In this document: positions 24,341 through 34,480 of the stretch, in pieces | Layout of the letters: each line of letters starts with the position of its first letter | How positions within the stretch are numbered: position 1 is the first letter of the stretch | Assembly: GCA_021768185.1 (NCBI GenBank) | Contig: JAETNP010000024.1 | Location: forward strand, 1 to 64,000 | Length of the DNA stretch: 64,000 bases | DNA from: Oscillospiraceae bacterium | GTDB lineage: Bacteria > Bacillota > Clostridia > Oscillospirales > Oscillospiraceae | Reading direction: 5' to 3' | Notes under the pieces: generated by a model | Told to the model about the DNA's origin: nothing | Database searches by the model: none | Seen by the model: only the letters and a program-made list of their open reading frames with translations | Position numbers and translations under genes: made by a program

Positions 24341-24915
24341 TTCTTATCGAAAAATTCTTCCCGGGAATACAGGATGTTCAGCGCCTCCAGAAGGGCGTTG
24401 GCGGTCATATGCTCCGGCAGGCCCAGCCTTTGCAGCAGCGCGGCGCGTTTTGCTCCGCTGTCCGGCCTGCCGCTGAGGCCCAGCTCATAGAGGTCCGCTT
24501 TGGTGATGGCGCTCCTCGCCGTAACGGCTTCGCCGTCCTCAAAGGTGGCCCCCGCCCGCTCCAGAGCCTGCACCAGAACCTCCGACGGCATTCCCTCCAC
24601 GCCCAGCTTTCCCTCTCTGCCGGGGGCGGTCTTCCGCCGCTCCTTGCCGTAAACGTCGGGGATATAGGCCTGCTTTAAGCGCTCCCTGGGAATGGCCCCC
24701 TTTAAAAAGTTCCGGATGACGAAGCCCGCCCCGTCGCTGTCGGTGAGCAGGATCAACCCCCGCTCCTCCGCCAGACGCCGCAGCAGCGCCAGCCGCTCCT
24801 TGTCATTAAATACGCCGAAGCCCCCGGTCTCCACCACTGTGGCGTTCACCGCCTGCTTGAGGGTATTCTTATCGTAGCGGCCCTCCACCACGATAACCTC
24901 CCGGACTGTTCTCAT
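24337..24915 (-). CDS. rnmV: Ribonuclease M5
   Basis: 192 residues. The N-terminal Toprim domain is clear: EVIVVEGRYDKNTLKQAV (catalytic Glu), then LILLTDSDGAGFVIRNFL (DxD motif). RNase M5 matures the 5S rRNA precursor in Firmicutes using ribosomal protein L18. The C-terminal part (about 125-192) matches the DUF4093 extension seen in clostridial versions. It lies 31 bp downstream of holA in the same direction; the promoter of a short-peptide mRNA overlaps its 3' end. Confidence 0.9.
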   Translation of the reverse strand: MRTVREVIVVEGRYDKNTLKQAVNATVVETGGFGVFNDKERLALLRRLAEERGLILLTDSDGAGFVIRNFLKGAIPRERLKQAYIPDVYGKERRKTAPGREGKLGVEGMPSEVLVQALERAGATFEDGEAVTARSAITKADLYELGLSGRPDSGAKRAALLQRLGLPEHMTANALLEALNILYSREEFFDKN

Positions 24916-24946
24916 TCTCCTTTTCCTCCGCTTATCCGGCCTCTGT

Positions 24947-25987
24947 TCAGCCCTGCGCCAGTTCCATGAGCAGCAGCTTCAGCTCCTCCGCGCCGTCCAC
25001 GCCGCTCACGCTCTTCATCCGCAGGTCTGCCTCATAACACCGCTTCACTCCGTTGGCGCACCACTCCCGGCTCACCTTTCTGGCGTTGTCCAGCAGCAGC
25101 CGGGCGGGGTAGTCCGAGCGCATGTTCCACCGCTCCATCAGCCAGAATTTGTCCCGCCCCGTATCCAGGGCGATGCGGGCTGTATGGAGCTTGCGCAGCT
25201 CCTTGCCGATGAGGGCCAGCAGCATGATGGGCTCCTCCTGGAGCTTCAGCAGGGTCCCCAGCACCTCCGCCGCCCGGTCGAAGCTGCCCTTGGACACCGC
25301 GCCCGTCATCTCGAACACCTGGGCCTCCAGCACCGGCGCGGCTACCGCGTCGATGTCCGCCTTGGTGATCCGCTCCCCCTTGGCGTAGGCGGCGATCTTC
25401 CCGATCTCCGGGATCAGGCCGTTCATAAGACACCCGCAGGTGAACAGCAGGTGCTCCGCCGTGGGGGCGTCGATGGTGTGGCCCGCGGCCTTGAACCGGC
25501 GGGAGACCCATTTTAATATCTCGTTCTGACTCTGCTCCTCGAATTTTACCGCCTGGGTATGCTTGTCCAGTGCGGCGTAGAGCTTCTTATAGGTCTTGTT
25601 GGGCTTGTACTCGATCTGGTCGTAGACGATCACCAGACAGCAGTAGTCCGGGAAATCCTCCAGCAGGGCGATCAAGGCATTCCGCTGCTCCTCCCCCAGC
25701 TTGTAGAGGTCCCAGTCCACCACCTGCACCATGGTCCGCTGGGCCATCATGGGCAGGGCCTCCACCGTCTCCGTCAGAGCCTGCACCGTCAGGCTCTTGC
25801 CCTCCAGGCGGTGGTAGTTGAAGCTCTCGAAACCGGCCACCAGCTGCTTTTTCATCTCCGACAGGTAGAACTCCCGCAGGTAGCTCTCCTCGCCGTAAAA
25901 GATATAGGCCGGCCCCAGCTCCCCGGATGCCAGAGCTTCCTTTAACTTTTCCAGTCCGCCGGCGGCGGCCCTGCGCTGAACTGCCAT
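24947..25987 (-). CDS. holA: DNA polymerase III subunit delta
   Basis: 346 residues, the normal size. The AAA+-like N-terminal part shows YIFYGEESYLREFYL near residue 27, with VVDWDLYKLGEEQ and CCLVIVYDQIE. The C-terminal collar domain follows. HolA opens the beta sliding clamp within the clamp loader. It is the first gene of a minus-strand unit with rnmV. An untidy GC-rich gap separates it from the divergent nucleoside operon. Confidence 0.93.
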   Translation of the reverse strand: MAVQRRAAAGGLEKLKEALASGELGPAYIFYGEESYLREFYLSEMKKQLVAGFESFNYHRLEGKSLTVQALTETVEALPMMAQRTMVQVVDWDLYKLGEEQRNALIALLEDFPDYCCLVIVYDQIEYKPNKTYKKLYAALDKHTQAVKFEEQSQNEILKWVSRRFKAAGHTIDAPTAEHLLFTCGCLMNGLIPEIGKIAAYAKGERITKADIDAVAAPVLEAQVFEMTGAVSKGSFDRAAEVLGTLLKLQEEPIMLLALIGKELRKLHTARIALDTGRDKFWLMERWNMRSDYPARLLLDNARKVSREWCANGVKRCYEADLRMKSVSGVDGAEELKLLLMELAQG

Positions 25988-26376
25988 GCCCGCGCCTCCT
26001 TAAAACCGTTTTGCGCCATTATAGCAAATTTCAGGTCCGGGCGCAAGGGCGGGCCGGTCATTTCATAGATGCCGGACAAGCGTAATGGGCATAATCCACA
26101 AAAAATCTTCACGAAAATTGTTCAGTTACCACGAAACGCAAAAACTTTCGAGAAAAAGAGACATTTGTCCTATACTATTGAGGGGACATATGGTATAATT
26201 CATTTATTCGTCCGGCCCCGCAGAAGTGGAGGGAATGCAGAAGAAACGCTTGTCACGAAGCAGCCGCAAAACGGCCTTCGCCGGATACCGGCGGATATGG
26301 TGCGGCAAGATTCCATGACCAACGCTTTTCGGCCCGGAAAATGGAAATCTTTTACTTTTTTAAGGAGGAACATCCC
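25988..26376. other. Divergent control region of holA and the nucleoside operon
   Basis: 389 bp without a supported gene. It includes an AT-rich block (26085-26200) and a plus-strand extended -10 promoter. A leader of about 170 bases with GC hairpins follows, ending in TAAGGAGGA before the lipoprotein ATG. No purine riboswitch consensus was recognised. Confidence 0.5.
26191..26199 (+). promoter_or_regulatory. Extended -10 promoter of nucleoside operon
   Basis: TGGTATAAT (26191-26199) is an extended -10 element. The hexamer 17 bp upstream (TATACT) is a poor -35, suggesting dependence on the extended -10 or an activator. The operon encodes a Crp/Fnr-type protein that could act here. Confidence 0.5.
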
Positions 26377-27546
26377 ATGAAGAAACTCATCGCGGCCATC
26401 CTCGCCAGCCTGATGGTCCTGTCCCTCGCCGCCTGCGGCGGAGGAGGTAATGACAAGGGCTCCAGCGGGGAGATGAACATCGCCATGGTCACCGACTCCG
26501 GCGACATCACCGACCAGAGCTTCAACCAGACCACCTATGAGACCGCAAAGGCCTGGAGCGAGGCCAACGGCGCTACCTTCAACTACTACAAGCCCGAGAA
26601 GGACGCCGACGAGGCCCGCAACGCCTGCGTGGATCAGGCCGTGGCCGCTGGCGCCAACGTCATCCTGCTGCCCGGCTTCATGTTCGCCGCCACCCTGGTT
26701 GCCAAAACCAACGACTACCCCGATGTGAAGTTCATCGGCCTGGACGTGGGCGAGGGCGACCTGTGCGAGAAGGGCGTAGGCGAGGGCTACACCTATAATC
26801 CCGCCGATTACAACGTGGGCGACTACTACAACACCGCCAATACATACTGCGCCACCTACCAGGAGGAAATCTCCGGCTTCATGGCCGGCTACGCCGCCGT
26901 CAAGCTGGGCTACCGCCATCTGGGCTTCCTGGGCGGCATGAGCGTGCCCGCCGTCATGCGCTTTGGCTACGGCTATGTCCAGGGCGCCGATAAGGCCGCC
27001 GCCGAGCTGGGCTGCACCGGCGACGTGACCGTGGAGTACGTCTACGGCAACCAGTTCTACGGCGACGCGGATATCACCGCCGCCATGGATACCTGGTACA
27101 ACTCCCTGGGCGTTGAGGTTGTCTTCGCCTGCGGCGGCGGCATCTACACCTCCGCCGCCGAGGCCGCCGCCAAGGTGGGCGGCAAGGTCATCGGCGTGGA
27201 CTCCGACCAATCCTCCAAGATCAATGAGTACGGCGCCAACATGACCGTCACCTCCGCCATGAAGGGCCTGGACGCCACCGTCAACATGATCCTCACCGCC
27301 ATCAAGGACGGCAAGTGGAGCGACTACGCCGGCAAGATCGACACCCTGGGCATGGTCTCCGACGAGCCCGGTGAGAACTACGTCCAGCTGCCCCGCGCCA
27401 CCACCCAGTGGAGCGACGGCTTCAGCGAGGACGACTACCTGGCCCTGGTCAAGGACATCCACGGCGGTAAGATCACCATCTCCAACGACACCACCGCCAT
27501 GCCTTCCGTGGGCATCACGGTCAACGAATACGGCAACATCAAGTAA
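26377..27546 (+). CDS. BMP family nucleoside-binding lipoprotein
   Basis: 389 residues. Signal peptide with lipobox SLAAC (Cys20), then the PnrA/BMP-type periplasmic-binding fold: MNIAMVTDSGDITDQSFNQTTYE at the N-terminus, and VVFACGGGIYTSAAEAA and KVIGVDSDQS in the C-lobe. BMP/NupN proteins capture purine or pyrimidine nucleosides for ABC import. ATG 26377 is preceded by TAAGGAGGA. The gene opens the nucleoside operon, and a hairpin right after it probably trims transcription so that the binding protein is made in excess of the importer. Confidence 0.93.
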   Translation: MKKLIAAILASLMVLSLAACGGGGNDKGSSGEMNIAMVTDSGDITDQSFNQTTYETAKAWSEANGATFNYYKPEKDADEARNACVDQAVAAGANVILLPGFMFAATLVAKTNDYPDVKFIGLDVGEGDLCEKGVGEGYTYNPADYNVGDYYNTANTYCATYQEEISGFMAGYAAVKLGYRHLGFLGGMSVPAVMRFGYGYVQGADKAAAELGCTGDVTVEYVYGNQFYGDADITAAMDTWYNSLGVEVVFACGGGIYTSAAEAAAKVGGKVIGVDSDQSSKINEYGANMTVTSAMKGLDATVNMILTAIKDGKWSDYAGKIDTLGMVSDEPGENYVQLPRATTQWSDGFSEDDYLALVKDIHGGKITISNDTTAMPSVGITVNEYGNIK

Positions 27547-27562
27547 TCACATACAGGACGCG

Positions 27563-27600
27563 AAAGACAGCGGGAGCGCGTTGAAGCTCCCGCTGTCTTT
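27563..27600 (+). terminator. Partial terminator after the BMP lipoprotein gene
   Basis: Arms AAAGACAGCGGGAGC (27563-27577) and GCTCCCGCTGTCTTT (27586-27600) pair over 15 bp. The T-run is short (TTTCCTT), consistent with partial termination or mRNA end stabilisation inside the operon. Confidence 0.75.
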
Positions 27601-27705
27601 CCTTAAAACCCGTTTCCCTGGCGCAGCCCCGCCGGGGCGGGAATTTTCCTGCTCCGGCGAAAAATATTCCTGAATAAACCATCAAACAAAGGAGGCGCGT
27701 AAGGT

Positions 27706-29244
27706 ATGGCCGAGTATGCGGTCGAGATGCTGAACATCACCAAACGGTTCCCCGGCATCATTGCCAATGACAACATCACTTTGCAGCTTAAAAAAGGCGA
27801 GATCCACGCCCTTCTGGGTGAAAACGGCGCGGGAAAGTCCACGCTCATGAGCGTGCTTTTCGGTCTGTATCAGCCGGAGGAGGGCGAGATCCGCAAGGAC
27901 GGGAAGAAGGTCGAGATCAACGACCCCAACGACGCCAACGACCTGGGCATCGGCATGGTCCATCAGCACTTCAAGCTGGTGGAGTGCTTCAGCGTCCTGG
28001 ACAACATCATCCTGGGCGTGGAGACCACCAGGGGCGGCTTCCTCCAGAAGGACGAGGCCCGTAAGAAGGTCCTGGCCCTCTCGGAGAAGTACGGCCTGTC
28101 GGTGGACCCGGACGCTCTGATCGAGGACATCACCGTGGGTATGCAGCAGCGCACGGAGATCCTGAAGATGCTGTACCGGGACAACGAGATCCTGATCTTC
28201 GACGAGCCCACCGCCGTGCTGACTCCCCAGGAGATCCAGGAGCTCATGGGCATCATGAAGAACCTGGCGGCGGAGGGCAAGAGCATCCTGTTCATCACCC
28301 ACAAGCTGGCAGAGATCATGCAGGTGGCCGACCGGTGCAGCGTCCTGCGCAAGGGCAAGTACATCGGCACCGTGGACATCAAGGACGCCACGCCGGAGAG
28401 CCTGTCCGCCATGATGGTGGGCCGGGACGTCAACTTCGTGGTAGAGAAGAAGCCCGCCCAGCCGGGGGACGTGGTGCTGGACATCAAGGACATGACCGTG
28501 GCCTCCAAGCGGCACAAGAACAACGCCGTCAGCGGCGTCTCCATGCAGGTCCGCCGGGGGGAGATCGTGTGCATCGCCGGCATCGACGGCAACGGCCAGA
28601 CGGAGTTCGTCTACGGCCTCACCGGCCTGGAGCCCCTCAAGAGCGGCACCATCACCTTGAACGGCGCGGATATCACCACCGCCCCCATCCGCCGGCGGCT
28701 CACCTCCGGCATGAGCCACATTCCCGAGGACCGGCACAAGCACGGCCTGGTGCTGGACTACACCCTGGAGGACAACATCGTCCTGCAGCGGTATTTCGAG
28801 CCGGAGTTCACCAGCAAGGCGGGCTTCCTCAAGCGGAAGGCCATCCGGGACTACGCCAACCGGCTCATCGAGCAGTACGACGTCCGCTCTGGCCAGGGCC
28901 CCGTGACCAAGGCCCGGGCCATGTCCGGCGGCAACCAGCAGAAGGCCATCATCGCCCGGGAGATCGACAAGAACCCGGAGCTCCTGGTGGCCGTCCAGCC
29001 CACCCGTGGCCTGGACGTGGGCGCCATTGAGTACATCCACAAGCAGCTGGTAGCCCAGCGGGACGCCGGGAAGGGCGTGCTGCTGGTGAGTCTGGAGCTG
29101 GACGAGGTCATGAACGTCTCCGACCGCATTCTGGTCATGTACGAGGGCGAGATCGTGGGCGAATTTGATCCCAAAACCGTCACGGTGGAGGAGCTGGGCC
29201 TCTACATGGCCGGCTCCAAGAGGAAGGAGGCAGCGGTATCGTGA
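27706..29244 (+). CDS. Nucleoside ABC transporter ATP-binding protein (two ABC domains, NupO-like)
   Basis: 512 residues with two fused ATPase domains. The first has Walker A LLGENGAGKST (near 37-47), and EILIFDEPTAVLTPQE. The second (about 260-500) has a degenerate Walker A (GIDGNGQTEF) and MSGGNQQKAIIARE. This duplicated form, as in RbsA/YufO, energises BMP-linked nucleoside importers. It overlaps the first permease gene by 4 bp. Walker A of the second half is degenerate, as is usual in this family. Confidence 0.93.
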   Translation: MAEYAVEMLNITKRFPGIIANDNITLQLKKGEIHALLGENGAGKSTLMSVLFGLYQPEEGEIRKDGKKVEINDPNDANDLGIGMVHQHFKLVECFSVLDNIILGVETTRGGFLQKDEARKKVLALSEKYGLSVDPDALIEDITVGMQQRTEILKMLYRDNEILIFDEPTAVLTPQEIQELMGIMKNLAAEGKSILFITHKLAEIMQVADRCSVLRKGKYIGTVDIKDATPESLSAMMVGRDVNFVVEKKPAQPGDVVLDIKDMTVASKRHKNNAVSGVSMQVRRGEIVCIAGIDGNGQTEFVYGLTGLEPLKSGTITLNGADITTAPIRRRLTSGMSHIPEDRHKHGLVLDYTLEDNIVLQRYFEPEFTSKAGFLKRKAIRDYANRLIEQYDVRSGQGPVTKARAMSGGNQQKAIIAREIDKNPELLVAVQPTRGLDVGAIEYIHKQLVAQRDAGKGVLLVSLELDEVMNVSDRILVMYEGEIVGEFDPKTVTVEELGLYMAGSKRKEAAVS

Positions 29245-30368
29245 GTCAGGATTTGAAGAAAAAAGAGAGCATTCTCCGCAACAGCGGATTCCAGACGATT
29301 CTGGCCTCCCTGCTGTGCATCGTACTGGGCCTGCTGGTGGGCTTCATCGTGCTGCTGATTATCAATCCCGGCGGCGCGGCGGGCGCTATCGCGGCCATTT
29401 TGAAGAACTTCCTGTACTACCCCAGCGCTCCCGCCGCCATGAAGTACTTCGGCACCACCCTGGTCAACGCCTCGGCGCTGCTGATGTGCTCCCTGTCGGT
29501 GCTGTTCGCCTACAAGGTAGGCCTGTTCAACATCGGCGCGGCGGGCCAGTACGTGGTAGGTGCGGGCGCGTGCCTGTACTGCGCCCTGGCGCTGAAAATG
29601 CCCTGGATCGTGTGCCTGATCGCGGCCGTCATCGCGGCGGCCCTGGTGGGCGGCATCTCCGGCGCGCTGAAGGCCTACTTCAACGTCAACGAGGTCATCT
29701 CCTGCATCATGCTCAACTGGATCTCCCTTTACTGCGTGAACATGCTTCTGGTCAACGTCAAGGAGCAGTCCACCCCCTATACCACTCCCCTGTCCAGCGG
29801 CAACAAGAGCGCCCTGCTCCCCAACCTGGGGCTGGACAAGCTGTTCAACAACAATGAGTTCGTCACCATCGGCCTGCCTCTGGCAGTCATCATGGCGATC
29901 CTGGTGTGGGTGCTGCTGGAGAAGACCAGGTTCGGCTACGAGCTGAAGGCCACGGGCCTCAACAAGAACGCCGCCAAGTACTGCGGCATGAAGGAACAGC
30001 GCAACGTGATCCTCACCATGATGATCGCCGGCGGCCTGGCCGGGTTCGCGGCGGGGATCTACTACCTCACCGGCATCGAGCAGTGGATGGTGCAGCAGAC
30101 CAGCGTCCCCGCCATGGGCTTCAACGGCATCGCGGCGGCGTTCCTGGGCGGGCTGAACCCCATCGGCACCATCTTCTCCTCCTACTTCATTCAGCACATC
30201 ACCAGCGGAGGCACCTATGTGGACAAGAGCATGTACTGCTCCCAGATCTCCGATCTGATCTCCGCGTTCATCATTTACCTGTGCGGCTTCGTGCTCTTCT
30301 TCCGGCTCTGGCTCAACCGCTGGCTGGATAAGAGGGACGAGAAGGCGAAGAAAGGAGGCAACGCATAA
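29241..30368 (+). CDS. Nucleoside ABC transporter permease (NupP-like)
   Basis: 375 residues of BPD_transp_2 type. About eight to ten membrane segments are visible, with a cytoplasmic coupling region around FGYELKATGLNKNAAKYCGM, the family motif for ATPase contact. It overlaps the ATPase gene by 4 bp and shares a base with the next permease gene (TAATG), so all three are translationally coupled. It forms the nucleoside channel with the downstream permease. Confidence 0.93.
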   Translation: MSQDLKKKESILRNSGFQTILASLLCIVLGLLVGFIVLLIINPGGAAGAIAAILKNFLYYPSAPAAMKYFGTTLVNASALLMCSLSVLFAYKVGLFNIGAAGQYVVGAGACLYCALALKMPWIVCLIAAVIAAALVGGISGALKAYFNVNEVISCIMLNWISLYCVNMLLVNVKEQSTPYTTPLSSGNKSALLPNLGLDKLFNNNEFVTIGLPLAVIMAILVWVLLEKTRFGYELKATGLNKNAAKYCGMKEQRNVILTMMIAGGLAGFAAGIYYLTGIEQWMVQQTSVPAMGFNGIAAAFLGGLNPIGTIFSSYFIQHITSGGTYVDKSMYCSQISDLISAFIIYLCGFVLFFRLWLNRWLDKRDEKAKKGGNA

Positions 30369-31309
30369 TGCTGCTGCTGATTCAGTATACTTTGATCTTT
30401 GCGTCCGTCCTGGTGCTGGTGGCGCTGGGCGGGTGCTTCTCCGAGCACAGCGGCGTCATCAACATCGGCCTGGAAGGCATCATGGTCATGGGCGCTCTTG
30501 GCGGCGCGCTGATGATGAAGTACCTCCCGGCGGGCACCCCCGCCTTCTTCATGATCCTGCTGGTCATCCTGGCGGCGGTGGCGGTGGGGATGCTGTTCTC
30601 CCTGCTGCTGGGCGTGGCGGCCATCCGGTTCAGCGCGGACCAGACCCTGGTGGGCACGGCCCTGAACCTGCTGGGCCCCGCCGCCGCCGTGGTGCTGGTG
30701 CGGGCCATCAACATGGCCGAGAGCGCAGACAACGTGTCCTCCACCGTCATGTACGGCCAGGCGAAGAAGGCGTTCCTCATGAACATCGGCAAGTTCGAGT
30801 TCAACTGGTTCATGCTCATCGCCCTGCTGGTGCTGATCGCCTCCTATATCGTGCTGTACAAGACCAAGTTCGGCCTGCGGCTCATGGCCTGCGGCGAGCA
30901 TCCCCAGGCGGCGGACTCCGTGGGCATCAACGTCTACAAAATGCGCTACGCGGGCGTTCTGATCTCCGGGGCCCTGGGCGGACTGGGCGGACTGGTGTAC
31001 ATCACCGCCGGCGTCAGCGAGTGGAAATTTGAGAACGGCGTAGCGGGCTTCGGCTTCCTGGCCCTGGCGGTCATGATCTTCGGTCAGTGGAAGCCGGTCA
31101 ACATCGGTCTGGCGGCGCTGCTGTTCGCCCTGTTCCGGGCGCTGAGCAACGTCTACACCGGCATCGGCCTGCTGCGGGACCTGAACCTGCCCAGCACGGT
31201 GTACAACATGTTCCCCTACATCATCTCCCTGGTGGTGCTGGTCTTCGTCTCCAAGAAGTCCCGCGCACCCAAGGCGGAGGGCATCCCCTACGACAAGGGA
31301 CAGAGATAG
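30368..31309 (+). CDS. Nucleoside ABC transporter permease (NupQ-like)
   Basis: 313 residues of BPD_transp_2 type with about eight membrane segments. FGLRLMACGEHPQAADSVGINVYKMRY is the conserved coupling motif. The GVINIGLEGIMVMGALGGAL block near residue 30 is typical of this subfamily. Starts on the last base of the preceding stop codon and is followed by the nucleoside-cleaving enzymes. Confidence 0.93.
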   Translation: MLLLIQYTLIFASVLVLVALGGCFSEHSGVINIGLEGIMVMGALGGALMMKYLPAGTPAFFMILLVILAAVAVGMLFSLLLGVAAIRFSADQTLVGTALNLLGPAAAVVLVRAINMAESADNVSSTVMYGQAKKAFLMNIGKFEFNWFMLIALLVLIASYIVLYKTKFGLRLMACGEHPQAADSVGINVYKMRYAGVLISGALGGLGGLVYITAGVSEWKFENGVAGFGFLALAVMIFGQWKPVNIGLAALLFALFRALSNVYTGIGLLRDLNLPSTVYNMFPYIISLVVLVFVSKKSRAPKAEGIPYDKGQR

Positions 31310-31332
31310 CATATAAGGATGGGTGAAAAACG

Positions 31333-32115
31333 ATGAAAAACTATTCCGAAGACGCCAACCGTCTCTATCACATCCAGGTGGCTCCCGGAGAGGTGGGACG
31401 CTATGTGATCCTCCCCGGCGACCCCAAGCGGTCGGTGAAGATCGCACAGTACTTTGACAACCCCGTCCTGGTGGCGGACAACCGGGAGTATGTGACCTAC
31501 ACCGGCACCCTGGACGGCGTGAAGGTCAGCGTCACCTCCACCGGCATCGGCGGGCCCTCGGCCTCCATCGCCATGGAGGAGCTCTATCGCTGCGGCGCGG
31601 ACACCTTTGTGCGCATCGGCACCTGCGGCGGGATGCAGACCCCGGTGAAAAGCGGCGACGTCGTGGTGGCCACCGGCGCCATCCGCATGGAGGGCACCAG
31701 CCGGGAGTACGCCCCCATCGAGTTCCCCGCCGTGGCGGACCTGGAGGTCACCAACGCTCTGGTGGCCGCCGCCAGGGCGAAGGGCTTTGACTTCCACACC
31801 GGCGTGGTCCAGTGCAAGGACTCCTTCTACGGCCAGCATGAGCCGGAAGTGAAGCCGGTGAGTTATGAACTGCTCAATAAGTGGGAAGCATGGAAGCGTC
31901 TGGGCTGTCTCGCCAGTGAGATGGAGTCGGCGGCGCTGTTCGTGGTGGCCAGCGCCCTGAAGGTGCGCTGCGGGTCCTGCTTCCTGGTGGTGGCAAACCA
32001 GGAGCGGGAGCGCCTGGGGATGGAAAATCCCGTGGTCCACGACACCGACAGAGCCATCCAGGTTGCCGTGGAGGCCATCCGGAACATGATCAAGGCAGAC
32101 CAGAACAACAAATAA
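31333..32115 (+). CDS. udp: Uridine phosphorylase
   Basis: 260 residues. NP-I family motifs: [15 protein letters not shown] near the start (phosphate loop), RIGTCGGMQ, and the EMESAALF block that binds ribose. It cleaves uridine with phosphate into uracil and ribose-1-phosphate. It follows the importer permeases by 23 bp with a weak GGGTGA site. The specific choice of uridine over purine nucleosides rests on overall resemblance to Udp and on QVAVEAI near the end. Confidence 0.88.
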   Translation: MKNYSEDANRLYHIQVAPGEVGRYVILPGDPKRSVKIAQYFDNPVLVADNREYVTYTGTLDGVKVSVTSTGIGGPSASIAMEELYRCGADTFVRIGTCGGMQTPVKSGDVVVATGAIRMEGTSREYAPIEFPAVADLEVTNALVAAARAKGFDFHTGVVQCKDSFYGQHEPEVKPVSYELLNKWEAWKRLGCLASEMESAALFVVASALKVRCGSCFLVVANQERERLGMENPVVHDTDRAIQVAVEAIRNMIKADQNNK

Positions 32116-32134
32116 GTCAGGAGAACGCAAGAAT

Positions 32135-32800
32135 ATGGACAACAAGGAAATTCTCAGGCATGTAGACCACACCCTGCTTCTCCAGCCCTCCACCTGGGCG
32201 GAGATCAAGCAGATCTGCGACGACGCGGTGGCGTACGGCACCGCCTCCGTGTGCATCCCCCCCTGCTACGTGCGCGAGGCCAGCGAGTATCTGGGGGATA
32301 AAATGGCCGTGTGCACCGTCATCGGCTTCCCCAACGGCAACGTGACCACCGCCGTCAAGGAGTTCGAGACCAAGGACGCCATCGCCAACGGCGCGGCGGA
32401 GATCGACATGGTCATCAACATCGGCTGGCTCCGGGACGGGAAGTACGACCTGGTAGAAAACGAGATCCGCACCCTGAAGGCCGCCTGCGGGGACAAGATC
32501 CTCAAGATCATCATTGAGACCTGCCTGCTGACCGAGGAGGAGAAGATTAAAATGTGCGAGCTGGTGACCAATGCGGGGGCGGACTATATCAAGACCTCTA
32601 CCGGCTTCTCCAAGGGCGGGGCCACCTTTGCCGACGTGGAGCTGTTCGCCAAGCACGTGGGCCCCAACGTGAAGATCAAGGCCGCAGGGGGCATCTCCTC
32701 CCTGGACGACGCGGAGAAGTTCCTCGCTCTGGGGGCGGACCGCTTGGGCACCAGCCGGATCGTCAAGCTGGTGAAGAACGAAGCCGCCTCCGGTTATTGA
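32135..32800 (+). CDS. deoC: Deoxyribose-phosphate aldolase
   Basis: 221 residues. The TIM-barrel class I aldolase has [15 protein letters not shown] (Schiff-base lysine) and [11 protein letters not shown]. It splits 2-deoxyribose-5-phosphate into glyceraldehyde-3-phosphate and acetaldehyde. Position 19 bp after udp, with AGGAGAACG upstream, places it in the nucleoside operon. Confidence 0.95.
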   Translation: MDNKEILRHVDHTLLLQPSTWAEIKQICDDAVAYGTASVCIPPCYVREASEYLGDKMAVCTVIGFPNGNVTTAVKEFETKDAIANGAAEIDMVINIGWLRDGKYDLVENEIRTLKAACGDKILKIIIETCLLTEEEKIKMCELVTNAGADYIKTSTGFSKGGATFADVELFAKHVGPNVKIKAAGGISSLDDAEKFLALGADRLGTSRIVKLVKNEAASGY

Positions 32801-32815
32801 GAAGGGCGGAGCGCT

Positions 32816-33235
32816 ATGGACAAAGTGCTTGCGGAGAAGATGATCGGCCTCGCCATTGAGCAGCTGAAATTCTCCTATACCCCCTATTCCAACTTCAAAG
32901 TCGGAGCGGCTCTCCTGACCAAGGGCGGGAAGCTCTACGGTGGCTGCAACATTGAGAACGCCGCCTACAGCCCCACCAACTGCGCCGAGCGCACCGCCTT
33001 CTTCAAGGCCATCAGCGAGGGCGAGCGGCAGTTCGACGCCATCTGCATCGTGGGCGGCAAGAACGGCGTACTCACAGAGTACGCCTCCCCCTGCGGCGTG
33101 TGCCGTCAGGTGATGATGGAGTTCTGCGACCCGGAGACCTTCCAGATCATCCTGGCCACCAGCGTGGAGCAGTACGAGGTCTTTACCCTGCGGGAGCTGC
33201 TGCCGCTGGGCTTCGGGCCAGGCAACTTAGCATAA
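32816..33235 (+). CDS. cdd: Cytidine deaminase
   Basis: 139 residues. Zinc-binding and catalytic motifs are present: NCAERTAFFKA (Cys and catalytic Glu) and SPCGVCRQVM (two Cys), as in tetrameric CDAs. It converts cytidine and deoxycytidine to uridine forms, which Udp can then cleave. It starts 15 bp after deoC. Confidence 0.95.
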   Translation: MDKVLAEKMIGLAIEQLKFSYTPYSNFKVGAALLTKGGKLYGGCNIENAAYSPTNCAERTAFFKAISEGERQFDAICIVGGKNGVLTEYASPCGVCRQVMMEFCDPETFQIILATSVEQYEVFTLRELLPLGFGPGNLA

Positions 33236-33257
33236 CGCAAAAACGAGGTAAAACGGT

Positions 33258-34451
33258 ATGAACGAATACAAGCGGGTATTCGTCATCGTGCTGGATTCTC
33301 TGGGGATCGGGGCCATGCCCGATTCCCGGAAATTCGGCGACGTGGGCGTGGATACCCTGGGACACATTCTGGAGCGCATGGGGACGCTGGACATCCCCAA
33401 CCTGCAAAAACTGGGGTTCCTGAACCTCCACTCCGGCGGCAGAATGAGGGGCGCGGAGCGTCCTCTGGGCCGCTACGCGCGCCTGGCGGAGGCCAGCAAC
33501 GCCAAGGACACCATGGCCGGACACTGGGAGATGATGGGCATCAGGACGGAGAGCCCCTTCCACACCTTTACCGACACCGGGTTCCCCCCGGAGCTCATCG
33601 CGGAGCTGGAAAAGCGCTGCGGCAAGCGGGTCATCGGCAACAAGAGCGCCAGCGGCACCGCCATCCTGGACGAGCTGGCGGAGGAGGAGATCAACACCGG
33701 CGCCATGATCGTCTACACCTCCGCCGACTCTGTTCTGCAGATCTGCGGCAATGAGGAGACCTTCGATTTACAGAATCTGTACCGCTGCTGCGAGATCGCC
33801 CGGGAGATCACCCTGTCCCGGGAGGAGTGGCGGGTAGGCCGGGTCATTGCCCGCCCCTACGTGGGAAAGAAAAAGGGTGAGTTCAAGCGCACCAGCAACC
33901 GTCACGACTACGCTTTGAAGCCCACCGGCCCCACGGCTCTGAACGCTCTGAAGGACGCCGGGCTGGACGTCATCGGCGTAGGGAAAATCAACGACATCTT
34001 CTGCGGCGAGGGCATTACGGAGACCTTCCACTCCGACAGCTCCGTCCACGGCATGGAGCAGACCATTGACATCTGTGGGCGGGACTTCCGCGGGCTGTGC
34101 TTCACCAATCTGGTGGACTTCGACGCCCTGTGGGGCCACCGGCGGAACGTGGAGGGCTATGGCCGGGAGATCGAGAAGTTCGACAGGAATCTGGGCGTGC
34201 TGCTGGAAAGGCTGCGTGAGGACGACCTGCTCATCCTGACGGCGGACCACGGCAACGACCCCACCTACACCGGCACCGACCACACCAGGGAATACGTGCC
34301 CTTTGTGGCATATTCCAGAAAAATGGCGGAGGGCGGCCCCCTGCCGGAGGCGGAATCCTTCGCGGTCATCGGCGCCACCATTGCGGAAAACTTCGGCGTA
34401 CCCATGCCGGAGGGGACTATTGGGCATTCCCTGCTGGAGAAGCTGGTCTGA
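33258..34451 (+). CDS. deoB: Phosphopentomutase
   Basis: 397 residues. Alkaline-phosphatase superfamily metal motifs are [14 protein letters not shown] near the N-terminus, [11 protein letters not shown] and [11 protein letters not shown] near the C-terminus. It interconverts ribose- or deoxyribose-1-phosphate with the 5-phosphate, linking the phosphorylases to DeoC and the pentose phosphate pathway. Placed 22 bp after cdd. Confidence 0.96.
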   Translation: MNEYKRVFVIVLDSLGIGAMPDSRKFGDVGVDTLGHILERMGTLDIPNLQKLGFLNLHSGGRMRGAERPLGRYARLAEASNAKDTMAGHWEMMGIRTESPFHTFTDTGFPPELIAELEKRCGKRVIGNKSASGTAILDELAEEEINTGAMIVYTSADSVLQICGNEETFDLQNLYRCCEIAREITLSREEWRVGRVIARPYVGKKKGEFKRTSNRHDYALKPTGPTALNALKDAGLDVIGVGKINDIFCGEGITETFHSDSSVHGMEQTIDICGRDFRGLCFTNLVDFDALWGHRRNVEGYGREIEKFDRNLGVLLERLREDDLLILTADHGNDPTYTGTDHTREYVPFVAYSRKMAEGGPLPEAESFAVIGATIAENFGVPMPEGTIGHSLLEKLV

Positions 34452-34480
34452 CCGTTCCGGGGAGGAGAGGAGGCTGACGG

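Noticed and set aside
26206-26376. Possible purine riboswitch before the nucleoside operon
   Set aside because: The leader has hairpins but none of the conserved purine-aptamer loop sequences.
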